A program made the translations under genes and the position numbers. A DNA stretch of 64,000 bases. It comes from Polyangia bacterium. Lineage in GTDB: Bacteria > Myxococcota_A > Polyangia > Nannocystales > Nannocystaceae. The stretch lies in contig JAUHWG010000001.1 in the NCBI GenBank assembly GCA_030424595.1, positions 372,001 through 436,000 on the forward strand, given 5' to 3'. Positions 1-9,031 of this stretch are shown here, one piece after another. The first letter of the stretch is position 1. The number at the start of each line of letters is the position of its first letter. Under the pieces are notes generated by a model, which saw nothing but the letters and a program-made list of their open reading frames with translations, was not told the origin of the DNA and made no database searches.

Positions 1-195
1 GGCGCACACCAGCCCCGCCCCGCAGGTGTCATCCGAGTAACAAACGCAGTCCAGCGTACCGGGATCGCAACCGGTATCGGTCGTTTCCTGGGCGTCCGTC
101 GCCGTCACCTCCGGGGTCGCGGGACAGGCCCCGAGGAGAACACCGATCACGGCCAAGCCCGCAGTCTGAGCGAAGGTAAAGAAAGTCAGGCGCAC
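1..195 (-). CDS. Partial lipoprotein, N-terminal end only
   Basis: The window edge cuts this gene, so only the first 65 codons are visible. The reading starts at a GTG (VRLTFFTFAQTAG...), runs through a hydrophobic signal segment and reaches a good lipobox, LLGAC, so the mature protein should begin with a lipidated Cys at about residue 28. After it comes a short Thr/Asp-rich spacer and the start of a Cys-rich module (CVCYSDDTCGAGLVC) of the type found in the two beta-helix lipoproteins that follow. It is probably a surface or periplasmic lipoprotein of the same class. The function of the missing C-terminus is unknown. The start is chosen because no other in-frame start precedes the signal segment. 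Confidence 0.7.
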   Translation of the reverse strand, partial: MRLTFFTFAQTAGLAVIGVLLGACPATPEVTATDAQETTDTGCDPGTLDCVCYSDDTCGAGLVCA

Positions 196-314
196 CCGAC
201 GAGTATCCCCGCTCGCCCCGGGGCTGGCAACGCACACGAGTGTCCAGAAGGGGCGCTAATGCCCTCTAATGCGCGGTTCTGGCCACCTCCTCATGGGGAG
301 CGTCAGCTCGACGC

Positions 315-1970
315 TCAGAGCTCGAAGACATCTGCGCCGGGAGAGTCCGGCGAACCATCATCGAGCGGCCGCGGATCCCCCTCAAAGTCAGCTCGCGGGT
401 CCTCGGCCTGACGGGTCGCGATCCCGTCGAGCTCCGTCGCAGCCTCGGCGTCGGCGATGCGGTAGACCCCCTTCATCTCCTCCGCCTTGAGGAGGGCGAG
501 GATGTCCTCGGCGGCTCGCTTGACGTTCCCCTCGCCGGAGTTCTCACCGCCGTCGACCATGGAGTTGTCGATCACCAGGTTGGTGCACTGGACCGAGGCG
601 TTCGGGTTGCCCGGATCATGGGCGATGATCGAGTTGCGGACGAGGTTCGGCGCCTCCGCCTTGGTGCAGCTGATCGAGTCCGCCCCCTGCGGGCTGCGGT
701 TGTCGACGATGGTGCTGTAGGCGATGTCGATGCCGACCTGATCGAGCGAGAGGCCGCCACCTCCCCACTTGTCGCCGCCCCCGTTGTCGGTGATGAACGT
801 GTTGCGCATCACCAGCGACCCGGCCTTCATCTCGACGCCCTCGGACTTGTTCATCGTCACGGCGGAGTCACGCAGGGTGAGCTCGCAGTCGTCACCGCGA
901 ACGCCTGGGCCCACGCCGCCGCGGATACGAGACCGGCTGATGTGGAGCCGCGCGCCCTGCTCGCAGAGCAACGTCGGGTTGTCGCTGATCGCCGCCCCGC
1001 TCTCGAAGTCGAGGTTGTGGAGGTAGAGCGTGACATCACCGACCACCCGCACCGTCGGGAAGACCGAGGCGAACTCCGGCGCGGTCGAGTCGTTCTCGTC
1101 CGCGACGATCGCGAAGGTCAACGGTGAGCCCTCATCCTGGAGCACCACCTTGGCCTGGGCGTAGGGCGCACCCGGGAGGATCTTGAAGGTCCAGCCGCTG
1201 ATCCCCCCGTTGTTCTTCGCATGATCCAAGGCGACGTCGAAGACGCAGTAGGGGTTGGCCTTCGTCCCGCCGACGCCGCCCATGTCCGTGCAGTTTCCGG
1301 AGTTCGCGGTGTCGGTGAAGAGGTAGAGCACCTTCTCGGGGTCCATGCACTGGCCGCTCTCCATGTTGCAGGAGGAGTCCGGGCACTGATCGTGGTCGTT
1401 GCAGCCGACGCAGAGGTTGACCACGTCGTCGCAGACCGGCGTCGCGCCCTTGCAGGCCGAGGCCTCGCTGGCAGTGCACTCGACACAGCTCCCGCTCTCG
1501 ACGTCACAGACAGCCTTGTCCCCGTCGATCGCGGCGCAGTCCACGAGCACAGAGCAGTCACCGCAGATCCCAGAGGCCGAGCAGTAGGGCAGCTCCTCGG
1601 GGCAGTCCGGGTTCAGGAGGCCGTTGTCTGGATCGCATGTCCCCGGCTCTTCGGTCGTGCCGGTGGTCGGATCCGTCGTCGTCGTCGGCTCCGAGGTCGA
1701 CGTCGGTCCGGTGGTCGTCGGATCCATCGTCGTCGTCATCCCCTCCTCGACGCAGATCCCAGCCGAGCAGACGAGGCCAAGATCGCAACCTCCCCCGCCC
1801 GTGCACATGCAACCAAGCGCCCCGATCGCACACTCCTCACCGGTCGTCGACGTCGACGCCTCGGTTGTCGACATGTCGATGTCCGTATCCGCGGGCTCGC
1901 CGGCTGTGCACGAGAACACGCAGAGACCGAAGAGCGCGAGAGGAACCGCCGTGGACCACCCTTTTGTCAT
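315..1970 (-). CDS. Cys-rich lipoprotein with beta-helix domain
   Basis: A 551-residue predicted lipoprotein. The signal peptide ends in a lipobox with Cys21 (CVFSC). A Cys-rich stretch (about 47-75) is followed by a Thr/Pro linker (about 77-110) and further small Cys modules (about 112-215). The C-terminal half is a long run of short beta-like repeats (NTFITDNGG, STIVDNRSP, NSIIAHDPG), typical of right-handed parallel beta-helix proteins that list inserted features. The tail DPRADFEGDPRP is typical of such proteins. It is paralogous to the next gene on the same strand, with the same order of parts. The role is unknown; extracellular polysaccharide binding or adhesion are possibilities. No catalytic residues could be assigned. 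Confidence 0.85.
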   Translation of the reverse strand: MTKGWSTAVPLALFGLCVFSCTAGEPADTDIDMSTTEASTSTTGEECAIGALGCMCTGGGGCDLGLVCSAGICVEEGMTTTMDPTTTGPTSTSEPTTTTDPTTGTTEEPGTCDPDNGLLNPDCPEELPYCSASGICGDCSVLVDCAAIDGDKAVCDVESGSCVECTASEASACKGATPVCDDVVNLCVGCNDHDQCPDSSCNMESGQCMDPEKVLYLFTDTANSGNCTDMGGVGGTKANPYCVFDVALDHAKNNGGISGWTFKILPGAPYAQAKVVLQDEGSPLTFAIVADENDSTAPEFASVFPTVRVVGDVTLYLHNLDFESGAAISDNPTLLCEQGARLHISRSRIRGGVGPGVRGDDCELTLRDSAVTMNKSEGVEMKAGSLVMRNTFITDNGGGDKWGGGGLSLDQVGIDIAYSTIVDNRSPQGADSISCTKAEAPNLVRNSIIAHDPGNPNASVQCTNLVIDNSMVDGGENSGEGNVKRAAEDILALLKAEEMKGVYRIADAEAATELDGIATRQAEDPRADFEGDPRPLDDGSPDSPGADVFEL

Positions 1971-2241
1971 GATGTGAGGAGTATCGCGCGTTCGAGGGGC
2001 GCTTTCAAGCGATGCTAGCGCGGTCGCGCCTACTAAAGACGCAGCCCGCTAGACACCATCGCGGACCTGTCGCCCAGAGGCCCCAGAGCTTCCGAACGAA
2101 GGCGAGCCACTGTCCCTCAAGGAGGACACCCGCCGCACGACGCTTGATCCCGCACCTTCGTGGGGGCCGCCGCGCCTATCCGAGCAAGTCTCGTCGGACA
2201 GGCGGAGCGGGACGCGAGGTGATGCCCCCGCCGAAGAGGAC

Positions 2242-3867
2242 CTAGTCGGGGCGGGCAGCGCCGGCGAAGTCCGTCGCTCCGGCGACGTTCGGGCGGGGGT
2301 CCCCGTCGTAGTCGACGTAGGGATCTCCGTCCGCCCACTCCGCGAGCTCGTTGATCTCGGCGGCGCCCGGCTGCGGGCGGAAGACGCCCTTCTGCGGCGC
2401 CTGGAAGAGCATGTTGAGATCCGCCGGGACACCGTCAAAGGTCCCCGACGCGTCGACATTGCAGCCTTGCAGCGTCTCCGGCTGGCCCAAGAGAACAGAG
2501 TTGCGGATCTTGAAGGGCTTGTCCGAGAGACAGCTAAAGCCCGAGGTCGTCGTGCCGCTGTTGTCGACGATCGTCGAGTGCGTGACCTCGACGTTGGCGT
2601 CGATCCGGAACGGTCCGAGGTCGCTGATCTTGTTGCTGCTGACGAACGAGTTGATCAGCTTGAAGCTCGAGCCGATGACGAGGTTGTAGCTGGTGTTCGC
2701 GGTGATCACCGAGCGCTTGATCACGACGTCGCAGGTGTCCGTGCTCAGCGGCACCCCGTTGCCGGACATCGTCACCTGGTCGAGCTGCAGGGTCGACCCC
2801 TGACACGCGAGGAACGACGAGGCCTTCGGCGAGTCGACAAGATCGACCTTGGAGATGTAGAGCCAGGAGTTCGAGTCGACGGTGATCCGCGGGTCGAAGC
2901 CCGACGGCGACGAGATCTTCGGCCGAGGGCCATCAGCGCCGATGATCGCGACCTTGATCCCGTTGGAGACCGTGACGGTCTCATGCTGCGGGCCGATGCC
3001 CGGCTTGAGCATGATCACCAGGTCCTTGCCACCCTCGGTCTCGATCGCCGTCTGCAGCAGACAGTAGGGCGTGTCCTCGCTGCCGTTCTCGCCGGCGCAG
3101 TTGCTACGACGCTCGACCCAGACGACGTTCGCCTCAGGGAAGCACGAGCCCGACTTCATGTCGCAAGCGCCGCTCGGGCACTGCTCATGCTCGAAGCACG
3201 TGCCGCAGTCGTTCTTGTACTGGTTGCACACCTCAGCGGGACCGCAGGCCATCTGATTGTCGCTGGTGCACTCGACGCAGGTGCCGAGCTCCGGATGACA
3301 GGCGGGGTTGATCGCGTCGATGTCGGCGCAGTCGGTCCCGACAAGCTCCGAGCATGAGCCGCAGACGTCCATCTCGACGCAGAAGGGCTTCTTCGGGTTC
3401 TTCTGGAAACACTCCGCGCTCGCCGGCTCCCCCGGGTCGCACATGACCCCGCTCTCCGTCGTCTCCGTGTCCGTCTCCGTCTCGGAGTCCGTCGCATCGG
3501 TGACCGTCGACTCCGTGTCCGTCGACTCCGTCGTCGCCGTCGCCGTGTCGCTCGTCGGCTCGCCGGTCGTCGGCTCGACCGTGGTCATCGTCGTCGACGA
3601 CGTGGTCGTCGTCGTCGCGGTCATCGACTCGCTGCCGCTCGTCGTCGCCGAGTCCGCGACCATGCATGACTCGTTGGTCAGCTGGTCGGGATCGACGCAG
3701 CCGTCGTTGTCGACGGCACAGCCGTCACAGACGAGACCAGCTCCGCACGCACCAGCGTTGAGCGCACAGTGGTTGAGGTTCGTGAAGGCACAGGCGCCGA
3801 CGATGGCGGCCAAGGACCCGCCGAGCAGTGCGGCGGTGAGCCAGGGATGGCTATTCGAGAAACGCAT
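2242..3867 (-). CDS. Cys-rich lipoprotein with beta-helix domain
   Basis: A 541-residue paralogue of the 315-1970 protein. The lipobox is AIVGAC with Cys26. A Thr/Ser/Glu/Asp-rich linker covers about residues 70-140. Cys modules (CGSCSELVGTDC, CVECTSDNQMAC, CGTCFEHEQC) match those of its neighbour, and a beta-helix-like C-terminal half ends in DGDPYVDYDGDPRPN. A GAGG-type ribosome binding site lies just upstream of the ATG. The gene follows the exported-protein gene at 4751-3888 by 20 bp and probably shares its transcript. Expected location is the outer membrane or cell surface. The function is not recognisable beyond family architecture; the two genes look like a local duplication that has diverged strongly. 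Confidence 0.85.
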   Translation of the reverse strand: MRFSNSHPWLTAALLGGSLAAIVGACAFTNLNHCALNAGACGAGLVCDGCAVDNDGCVDPDQLTNESCMVADSATTSGSESMTATTTTTSSTTMTTVEPTTGEPTSDTATATTESTDTESTVTDATDSETETDTETTESGVMCDPGEPASAECFQKNPKKPFCVEMDVCGSCSELVGTDCADIDAINPACHPELGTCVECTSDNQMACGPAEVCNQYKNDCGTCFEHEQCPSGACDMKSGSCFPEANVVWVERRSNCAGENGSEDTPYCLLQTAIETEGGKDLVIMLKPGIGPQHETVTVSNGIKVAIIGADGPRPKISSPSGFDPRITVDSNSWLYISKVDLVDSPKASSFLACQGSTLQLDQVTMSGNGVPLSTDTCDVVIKRSVITANTSYNLVIGSSFKLINSFVSSNKISDLGPFRIDANVEVTHSTIVDNSGTTTSGFSCLSDKPFKIRNSVLLGQPETLQGCNVDASGTFDGVPADLNMLFQAPQKGVFRPQPGAAEINELAEWADGDPYVDYDGDPRPNVAGATDFAGAARPD

Positions 3868-3887
3868 GGAGGAACCTCAAGACGTAA

Positions 3888-4751
3888 TTAGAAGCGCCCA
3901 GACCACGACAGGCCGGCGACGCTGGGGCTCAGCATCGGCGCGACCGAGGTCGCCTTCGGCCGGCTGCGCTTGCGCTCGCGAGAGTCGAGGACGAGGAGCA
4001 CGGCGCCGGTGACGAGCAGCGCCCCGCCGACCGCGAGCGTCGCGTACCCTGGCGGCTGGGTCCGGCGGAGCTCATAGCCGTTGTCCGGTGAGATCTGGGT
4101 GGGCGGTCGAACCGCCATGACGGCCCCCGCGACCGCTCCGGCCGCTCCGAGACCGAGCAGGGCAGCGCCAGCTTTCCCCTTGCCGCCCATCCCCTTCGGC
4201 TCCTCCTCGACGATCGGCGGCGGCGCTTCGATCTCCGGCTCCGGCTCCGGCTCCTCGACTTGGGCCTCAGCGGCCGCAGCAGCGGCGTCCGCCTGCACCT
4301 GCGCCATGTGCTCGCGGATCTTCGGCAGGAGCTCACGGATCTTGGCGTCGACGAGCTCGATAAGCTCGTCCTCGACGCAGAGCTCGCAGTCTGCCTCGAT
4401 GGTGTCGGTGATCGGCTGCCCCAGGTGGGTGACGGCGATCCCGAGCATGTAGCCCTCATCGCCGGAGGGCGGCGGCGTGACCTTCAGGAAGACGACGAGG
4501 TCATCGACCCCGGTCCGTCGCTTGATCCCCTCCGCTTCGAGGGTCGTCTCGGCCTCCGCTACGACGCGGGTGGAGACCTTGGAGCCGACCTCACCGAAGC
4601 CCTCAGCGTCGACCTTCACCGAGGCGAAGACCTCCGGTTCCTCCTGAGGGGGGGCCGTGACGGCGCGTACGGACGCCACCGGCGACGTCACGGCGCCTGC
4701 CATCGAGGCGGGAAGCACGAGTGAAATGGCGGTGACGAGGGGTACCAGCAT
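3888..4751 (-). CDS. Exported protein with C-terminal membrane segments
   Basis: 287 residues. It has an N-terminal hydrophobic signal (LVTAISLVLPASMAGAV), then a soluble region of about 120 residues with a Cys pair (CELC), an Ala/Glu/Pro-rich linker, and two hydrophobic segments near the end (AALLGLGAAGAVAGAVMAV and ATLAVGGALLVTGAVLLVL) followed by a basic stretch (RERKRSRPK). This arrangement recurs in myxobacterial proteins of unknown function thought to sense or report the envelope. The ATG has no clear Shine-Dalgarno, but an AT-rich TAATAC-like box lies about 15 nt upstream, so the mRNA may be nearly leaderless. It likely forms an operon with the lipoprotein gene that starts 20 bp downstream. 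I do not recognise the family with confidence. Confidence 0.75.
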   Translation of the reverse strand: MLVPLVTAISLVLPASMAGAVTSPVASVRAVTAPPQEEPEVFASVKVDAEGFGEVGSKVSTRVVAEAETTLEAEGIKRRTGVDDLVVFLKVTPPPSGDEGYMLGIAVTHLGQPITDTIEADCELCVEDELIELVDAKIRELLPKIREHMAQVQADAAAAAAEAQVEEPEPEPEIEAPPPIVEEEPKGMGGKGKAGAALLGLGAAGAVAGAVMAVRPPTQISPDNGYELRRTQPPGYATLAVGGALLVTGAVLLVLDSRERKRSRPKATSVAPMLSPSVAGLSWSGRF

Positions 4752-4897
4752 GGGCGGGAGCGGTATTATTGCTCCGAACCCGCCTGGCGTCCATCCCTCG
4801 ACGAATTCGTACCAGCGGGCGCGATCCTCACCGACACCAGCCTGCTCGAAAGCCCGCGGAGGGTCCCTTGGGGGACGCTCACCACACTTTCAGCGCG

Positions 4898-7666
4898 TCA
4901 CTGCTTGCTCGCACGCTTCTCGCAGAGGCTGACCCACTTCTGCACCTCAGGGTCACGGCTGCCCTTGCCGGTCTTCGCGCAGAGGTTGAAGTCACGCCGC
5001 TCCTTGTATGCCAAGGTCTTGAGCTTCACGAGATTGTTCCGGCGAAAGCAGCTCCGCTCCTTGTCGAGGAACTTGAGCATCGCGTTCCAGTTACCTGCCG
5101 TACGCGCCTCGCTGACCGCCTTGCGGGTCTGCTTGCACTCGGCGGTCACGTAGGGATCCTTCTTGACCACCTTGACCGGCTCCTCGCCGCCCGTCGTGGT
5201 CGTGTCACCGCTATCGCCGCCTGTCGAGGTCGTCGCGCCCGCGGTGGCCCCAGCGGTCGTCGGGTCCGGGTTCTTCGTCGGCGGCCGGACCTTGGTGACG
5301 GTCTTGTGCGTGCCGAGATCCTGGAGCGAACCATTGGTCCCCGAAGCGTCGGCGATCTTGGTGCCCGGATCATCCGGCGGCGTCTCGATCTCAGGGCCGC
5401 CCGAGAACGACCAGTATAGAAGGAGGACCAGGGCGACAGCGCCGCCGGTGAACCACACCTTGCGATAGCGCGGCTCCGCCAGGCTCGCGAGCCCAGTCGG
5501 CGGCTCAACCTCGGTCGGCTTGATCGCGGCGACCGCCGAGGGCGCCGAGCCCGGTCGGACCGGGGTGTTCACGCCCCCCCCGAGCACCGCCTCGGAGTGC
5601 ATCGACGCCGATGAGAGCTCAGAGACGTCGCCGTCCTCCGCCGGCAAGGTCCGGATCACATCCTCGAGGCGGATCAGGAAGTCGCGCGCCGAGGCCGGGC
5701 GGTCCGCCGCGTCGATCTCGAGACAGTCGTCGACCAGCTGGATCAGGGAGCGGGCCAGGTCAGGCCGCTTCTCCGCCAGCGAGGGCGCGCGCTCGGTCGA
5801 CTTGCGCGCCATGATCTCGACGAGGTTGTTCGAGACGAAGGGCGGCTCGCCGACCAGGGCCTCGAAGAGCATCACCCCGAGGGCGTAGAGGTCGAACGCT
5901 TCGGTCGCGTCCTTCCCCTTGGCCTGCTCCGGCGCCATGTACTCCGGGGTGCCGAGCGCGTGGCCGGGGATCGTCAGCCGCGCCTGGGACTCCGAGCGCT
6001 CAGCGCCAGCCGAGATCCCGAAGTCGAGCACCTTGACGGTCTCCCCCTCCCCCTCCGGAAGCGGGACGAACATGACGTTGTCCGGCTTGAGATCGCGGTG
6101 GATGATCCCGACCTCGTGGGCCGCTCGGATCGCGCGACCGACGGCGCGGATGATCCGGCAGGAGCGTCCGACGGAGAGGGTGCCGAGATCCTGGATCTCG
6201 TCGTAGAGGTTGCGCCCGGTGAGGTACTCCATCACCAGGTAGAGGCGCCCGTCGGGGAGCTCGCCGGCGTCGAAGACCTCGATGATGTTGGGGTGGCCGG
6301 CGGCGCTCGCCGCCCTGGCCTCCGCCCGGAAGCGCTTGGCGACCAGCTCGTTGCGGCTCCACTGGTGGGTGAGCACCTTGATCGCGACCCGGCGACCGAC
6401 CGTCGTGTGCTCGCCGAGGTAGACGGTGCCCATCCCGCCGCGGCCGATCCGCGAGACTACCCGGTAGCGCTCAGCGATGATCGTCCCGGGCTCGATGTAC
6501 TCGATGTCCGGCGGACCGCCGGGCTCCGAGGGCGGCGGCAGGTTGATCGGCGCCGGTGACGGCGCCTTCATCGTCGCGACCGGCGGCGCGGGCTCCGGCT
6601 CGTCGTCAAAGCTGAGGTCGATGTCCTCCTCGACGATGTCGATGCCGTCGTCCTCGTCCGCGGCGGCCTCCGCGTGCTCGTGCACCTCGGTCCGCTGCTG
6701 GAGCAGGGCCTCGCGGAAGGTCCGCTCGCGCTCCGCAGTGTCCGCGAAGAGGTCGGTCATGAACTCGGAGACCTGCTCCTGACCTGTACCGGCGGCGTGG
6801 GACGCGAGCCAGTCGCTGAGCGCGTCCATCATCTCGTGAGCAGAGAGGTAGCGCTCCTCACGATCTCGGCTGAGTCCCTTCGCGACGATCGCGTTCAGCT
6901 CGTCGTTCACCCGCGACGAGAAATCGCTGGCGGCCGGCGCGTCAAAGCTAGAGACAGCCTCGGTGTCGATCACCTCGGTGCTCCGCAACGGTCGCCCCGT
7001 GAGCAGCTCCCAGAGGATCGCCGAACAGGCGTAGACGTCCGTACGACCGTCCAGGATCTCGTGGCGAGCCTGCTCCGGCGACATGTACGCGATCTTGCCG
7101 AAGACCACCCCAGGCTGGGTCAGGCTGCCCTTGAGCGTCGAGGTCGCGAGGCCGAAGTCGGCGAGGCGAACCGCCCCAGCCCAGTCGATCAGGATGTTCG
7201 AGGGCGAGACGTCCCGGTGCACCAAGCCTAGACCCGGGAAGGTGTGGGCGTAGTGCAAACCCCTGAGACACTCGCGGATGATGTGGACCGCGAGCGGTAC
7301 GGGGAACGCCCGTCCGACGGCAGCACAGCGATCCCAGATGTCCGCAAGATCGCGCCCCTCGACCAGGGCCATGACGATGAAGAGCTGTCCGTCGATCTCT
7401 CCAGCCTCGCGAACGTCGACGACGTTGTTGTGGTGGAGCTTGAGGACGACCTTGGCCTCGTCGATGAAGCGAGTCCGGTAGTCGTGGTCCGGGAGGCCGG
7501 CGCGGAGGAGCTTGACCGCGGCGAGGCGAGCGAGCGAGCCCTGGCCGACGGAGGCGAGGTAGACCGTCGCCATGCCGCCTTCGCCCAGGATCCCGAGCAA
7601 CGTCACGTTGCCGAGCCGCTGAGGCGGATCCAGTCGCTCAATCTCGCCCATCACCATGTTCGCCAA
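4898..7666 (-). CDS. Tandem Ser/Thr protein kinase with membrane anchor
   Basis: 922 residues carrying two complete Hanks-type kinase domains. Kinase 1 (about 19-290) has the glycine loop GEGGMATVYLA, Lys52, HRDVSPSN with Asp152, and DFG at 170-172. Kinase 2 (about 400-672) has GRGGMGTVYLG, Lys430, HRDLKPDN with Asp525, and DFG at 548-550. An acidic linker (about 335-360) joins them. A transmembrane helix at about 738-754 is followed by a Thr/Gly-rich stretch and a basic extracytoplasmic tail with Cys residues. Both active sites look intact, which is unusual for one chain. It probably phosphorylates cytoplasmic targets in response to an envelope signal. It is divergent, 45 bp away, from the PATAN/receiver genes, which are candidate partners. 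Confidence 0.93.
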   Translation of the reverse strand: MANMVMGEIERLDPPQRLGNVTLLGILGEGGMATVYLASVGQGSLARLAAVKLLRAGLPDHDYRTRFIDEAKVVLKLHHNNVVDVREAGEIDGQLFIVMALVEGRDLADIWDRCAAVGRAFPVPLAVHIIRECLRGLHYAHTFPGLGLVHRDVSPSNILIDWAGAVRLADFGLATSTLKGSLTQPGVVFGKIAYMSPEQARHEILDGRTDVYACSAILWELLTGRPLRSTEVIDTEAVSSFDAPAASDFSSRVNDELNAIVAKGLSRDREERYLSAHEMMDALSDWLASHAAGTGQEQVSEFMTDLFADTAERERTFREALLQQRTEVHEHAEAAADEDDGIDIVEEDIDLSFDDEPEPAPPVATMKAPSPAPINLPPPSEPGGPPDIEYIEPGTIIAERYRVVSRIGRGGMGTVYLGEHTTVGRRVAIKVLTHQWSRNELVAKRFRAEARAASAAGHPNIIEVFDAGELPDGRLYLVMEYLTGRNLYDEIQDLGTLSVGRSCRIIRAVGRAIRAAHEVGIIHRDLKPDNVMFVPLPEGEGETVKVLDFGISAGAERSESQARLTIPGHALGTPEYMAPEQAKGKDATEAFDLYALGVMLFEALVGEPPFVSNNLVEIMARKSTERAPSLAEKRPDLARSLIQLVDDCLEIDAADRPASARDFLIRLEDVIRTLPAEDGDVSELSSASMHSEAVLGGGVNTPVRPGSAPSAVAAIKPTEVEPPTGLASLAEPRYRKVWFTGGAVALVLLLYWSFSGGPEIETPPDDPGTKIADASGTNGSLQDLGTHKTVTKVRPPTKNPDPTTAGATAGATTSTGGDSGDTTTTGGEEPVKVVKKDPYVTAECKQTRKAVSEARTAGNWNAMLKFLDKERSCFRRNNLVKLKTLAYKERRDFNLCAKTGKGSRDPEVQKWVSLCEKRASKQ

Positions 7667-7711
7667 ACGCTACCACGACTTGGGTAATTCCGAGTATCCT
7701 TTGCCTCGCCC

Positions 7712-9028
7712 ATGGCCCCCTCATCCCCAGGCTCTCGGCCCGCACAGCCCGGAATTCTCTACTACGACCCGAATCCGACCACGGCCAAGCTCGCGACTGC
7801 GGGTCTACGCCTGGCTGGGTTCCAGGTCTTCAACGCCCACACCCTCCAAGAGGCTGTGGATCTCTGCCGGATGCACGGTCCAGGAGGGGACCGGAACGTC
7901 GTCGCCCTGCTCCTCGACGCATCCGCAGATCCCGCGGCGTCCGCCGGTGTGCTCAAGGCCCTCGTCCAGATCCCTGGAGCCGCCCAGCTCCCAGGAATCC
8001 TGCTTGTAAGCCGCTCCAACCCGACGCCGATCCCAGGCGCCGAGGACCTGCCGAGCCTCCGTCGGCCCTTCTCGACGCCGGCGCTGGTGAAGGTCGTCCG
8101 CGAGACCCTGGACGAACACCAGCCGGGGATCTCAAGCTCGCCGATCTCCGTCGATCTGGCGACAAGCCGGCTCAAACAGCTGCTCTCCGACCATTTCCGC
8201 GACCACGACTTCACCGACGAGGAGGTCGAGCGCTTCGCGACCGCGCTCAAGAGCGACGAGGACATGCCCGATCCGCCCTCGCCGTCGGCCCTGCGCGGCG
8301 TCCTCGAGGCCTCCAGGCTCGAGGCGGTCCTCGAGATGCTCGGAAACGCCGGCGTCCGCGGGGTTCTCGCGGTCGAGCGCGACGGCGAGTGGGGCAAGCT
8401 CCACATCGATCAGGGACGGATCCGCCTGGGCGAGTACAAAGGAAGCGGCGAGGACCTCAAGCTCGGCCGCTTTATCGTCGAGGGCGGCTTCCTCCGCGAC
8501 GAACAGCTCGAGGCCTTCGTCGTCGGCAAGGATCCGGAGCGACGTCCGCTGGGCACACGCCTGGTCGACGCCGGCCTCCTAAGCGCCGCGGATCTCGCCC
8601 AAGTGCTCGTCGATCAAGCCCGCGCGGTCACCTGCCAGCTCCTCTCCTGGACCGAGGGCACCTACACCTTCTCGCCCTCGAAGAACCTCACGCCGATGGC
8701 CTCCGCCGCGGCCCAAGGTCGGGCCGAGCTGCTGGTGGCCGAGGCGCTCCTCGACGGACTTCGCCGGATCCAGGAGGCCGCGGCCATGGGCCCCCACATG
8801 CCGGACGTCGACGACATCTTCCTCCGCGTCGACGAGCAGGTCGCCCGCCTCAGCCGCGACGCCCTCCCCCGCGAGGAGCTCGCGGTGCTCGAGCTCGTGA
8901 ACGGCCGCAACTCGATCAAGGAGATCGCCCGCAAGACCCGTACAGGCACCTTCGCGGTCTCCCGTGTGCTCTACCGCCACGCCAAGTCCAACCTTGTCCG
9001 ACGTCGGGTGATGCCAGTCCTCGTCTAA
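7712..9028 (+). CDS. Receiver-like protein with PATAN (DUF4388) domain
   Basis: 438 residues. The N-terminal 125 resemble a receiver domain (YYDPNPTTAKLATAGLRLAG, with Asp69 in VVALLLDAS at the phosphorylation position), although the usual acidic pair is reduced to a single D. Residues of about 192-330 match the PATAN/DUF4388 pattern (RGVLAVERDGEWGKLHIDQGR, then the GxFLREEQL-like helix pair). The C-terminus (about 385-435) resembles a small winged-helix domain (NGRNSIKEIARKTRTGTFAVSRVLYR). Such proteins are abundant in delta-proteobacteria and act in two-component or motility signalling. The start is the ATG 45 bp from the divergent kinase. Its stop is 3 bp before the next gene, so the two are one operon. 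Confidence 0.85.
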   Translation: MAPSSPGSRPAQPGILYYDPNPTTAKLATAGLRLAGFQVFNAHTLQEAVDLCRMHGPGGDRNVVALLLDASADPAASAGVLKALVQIPGAAQLPGILLVSRSNPTPIPGAEDLPSLRRPFSTPALVKVVRETLDEHQPGISSSPISVDLATSRLKQLLSDHFRDHDFTDEEVERFATALKSDEDMPDPPSPSALRGVLEASRLEAVLEMLGNAGVRGVLAVERDGEWGKLHIDQGRIRLGEYKGSGEDLKLGRFIVEGGFLRDEQLEAFVVGKDPERRPLGTRLVDAGLLSAADLAQVLVDQARAVTCQLLSWTEGTYTFSPSKNLTPMASAAAQGRAELLVAEALLDGLRRIQEAAAMGPHMPDVDDIFLRVDEQVARLSRDALPREELAVLELVNGRNSIKEIARKTRTGTFAVSRVLYRHAKSNLVRRRVMPVLV

Positions 9029-9031
9029 CCG

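Noticed and set aside
1221..2018. Long + strand open frames opposite the beta-helix lipoprotein
   Set aside because: They are complementary-strand shadows caused by high GC; sequences are Val/Arg/Asp-rich without motifs. The - strand gene has signal peptide and Cys modules.
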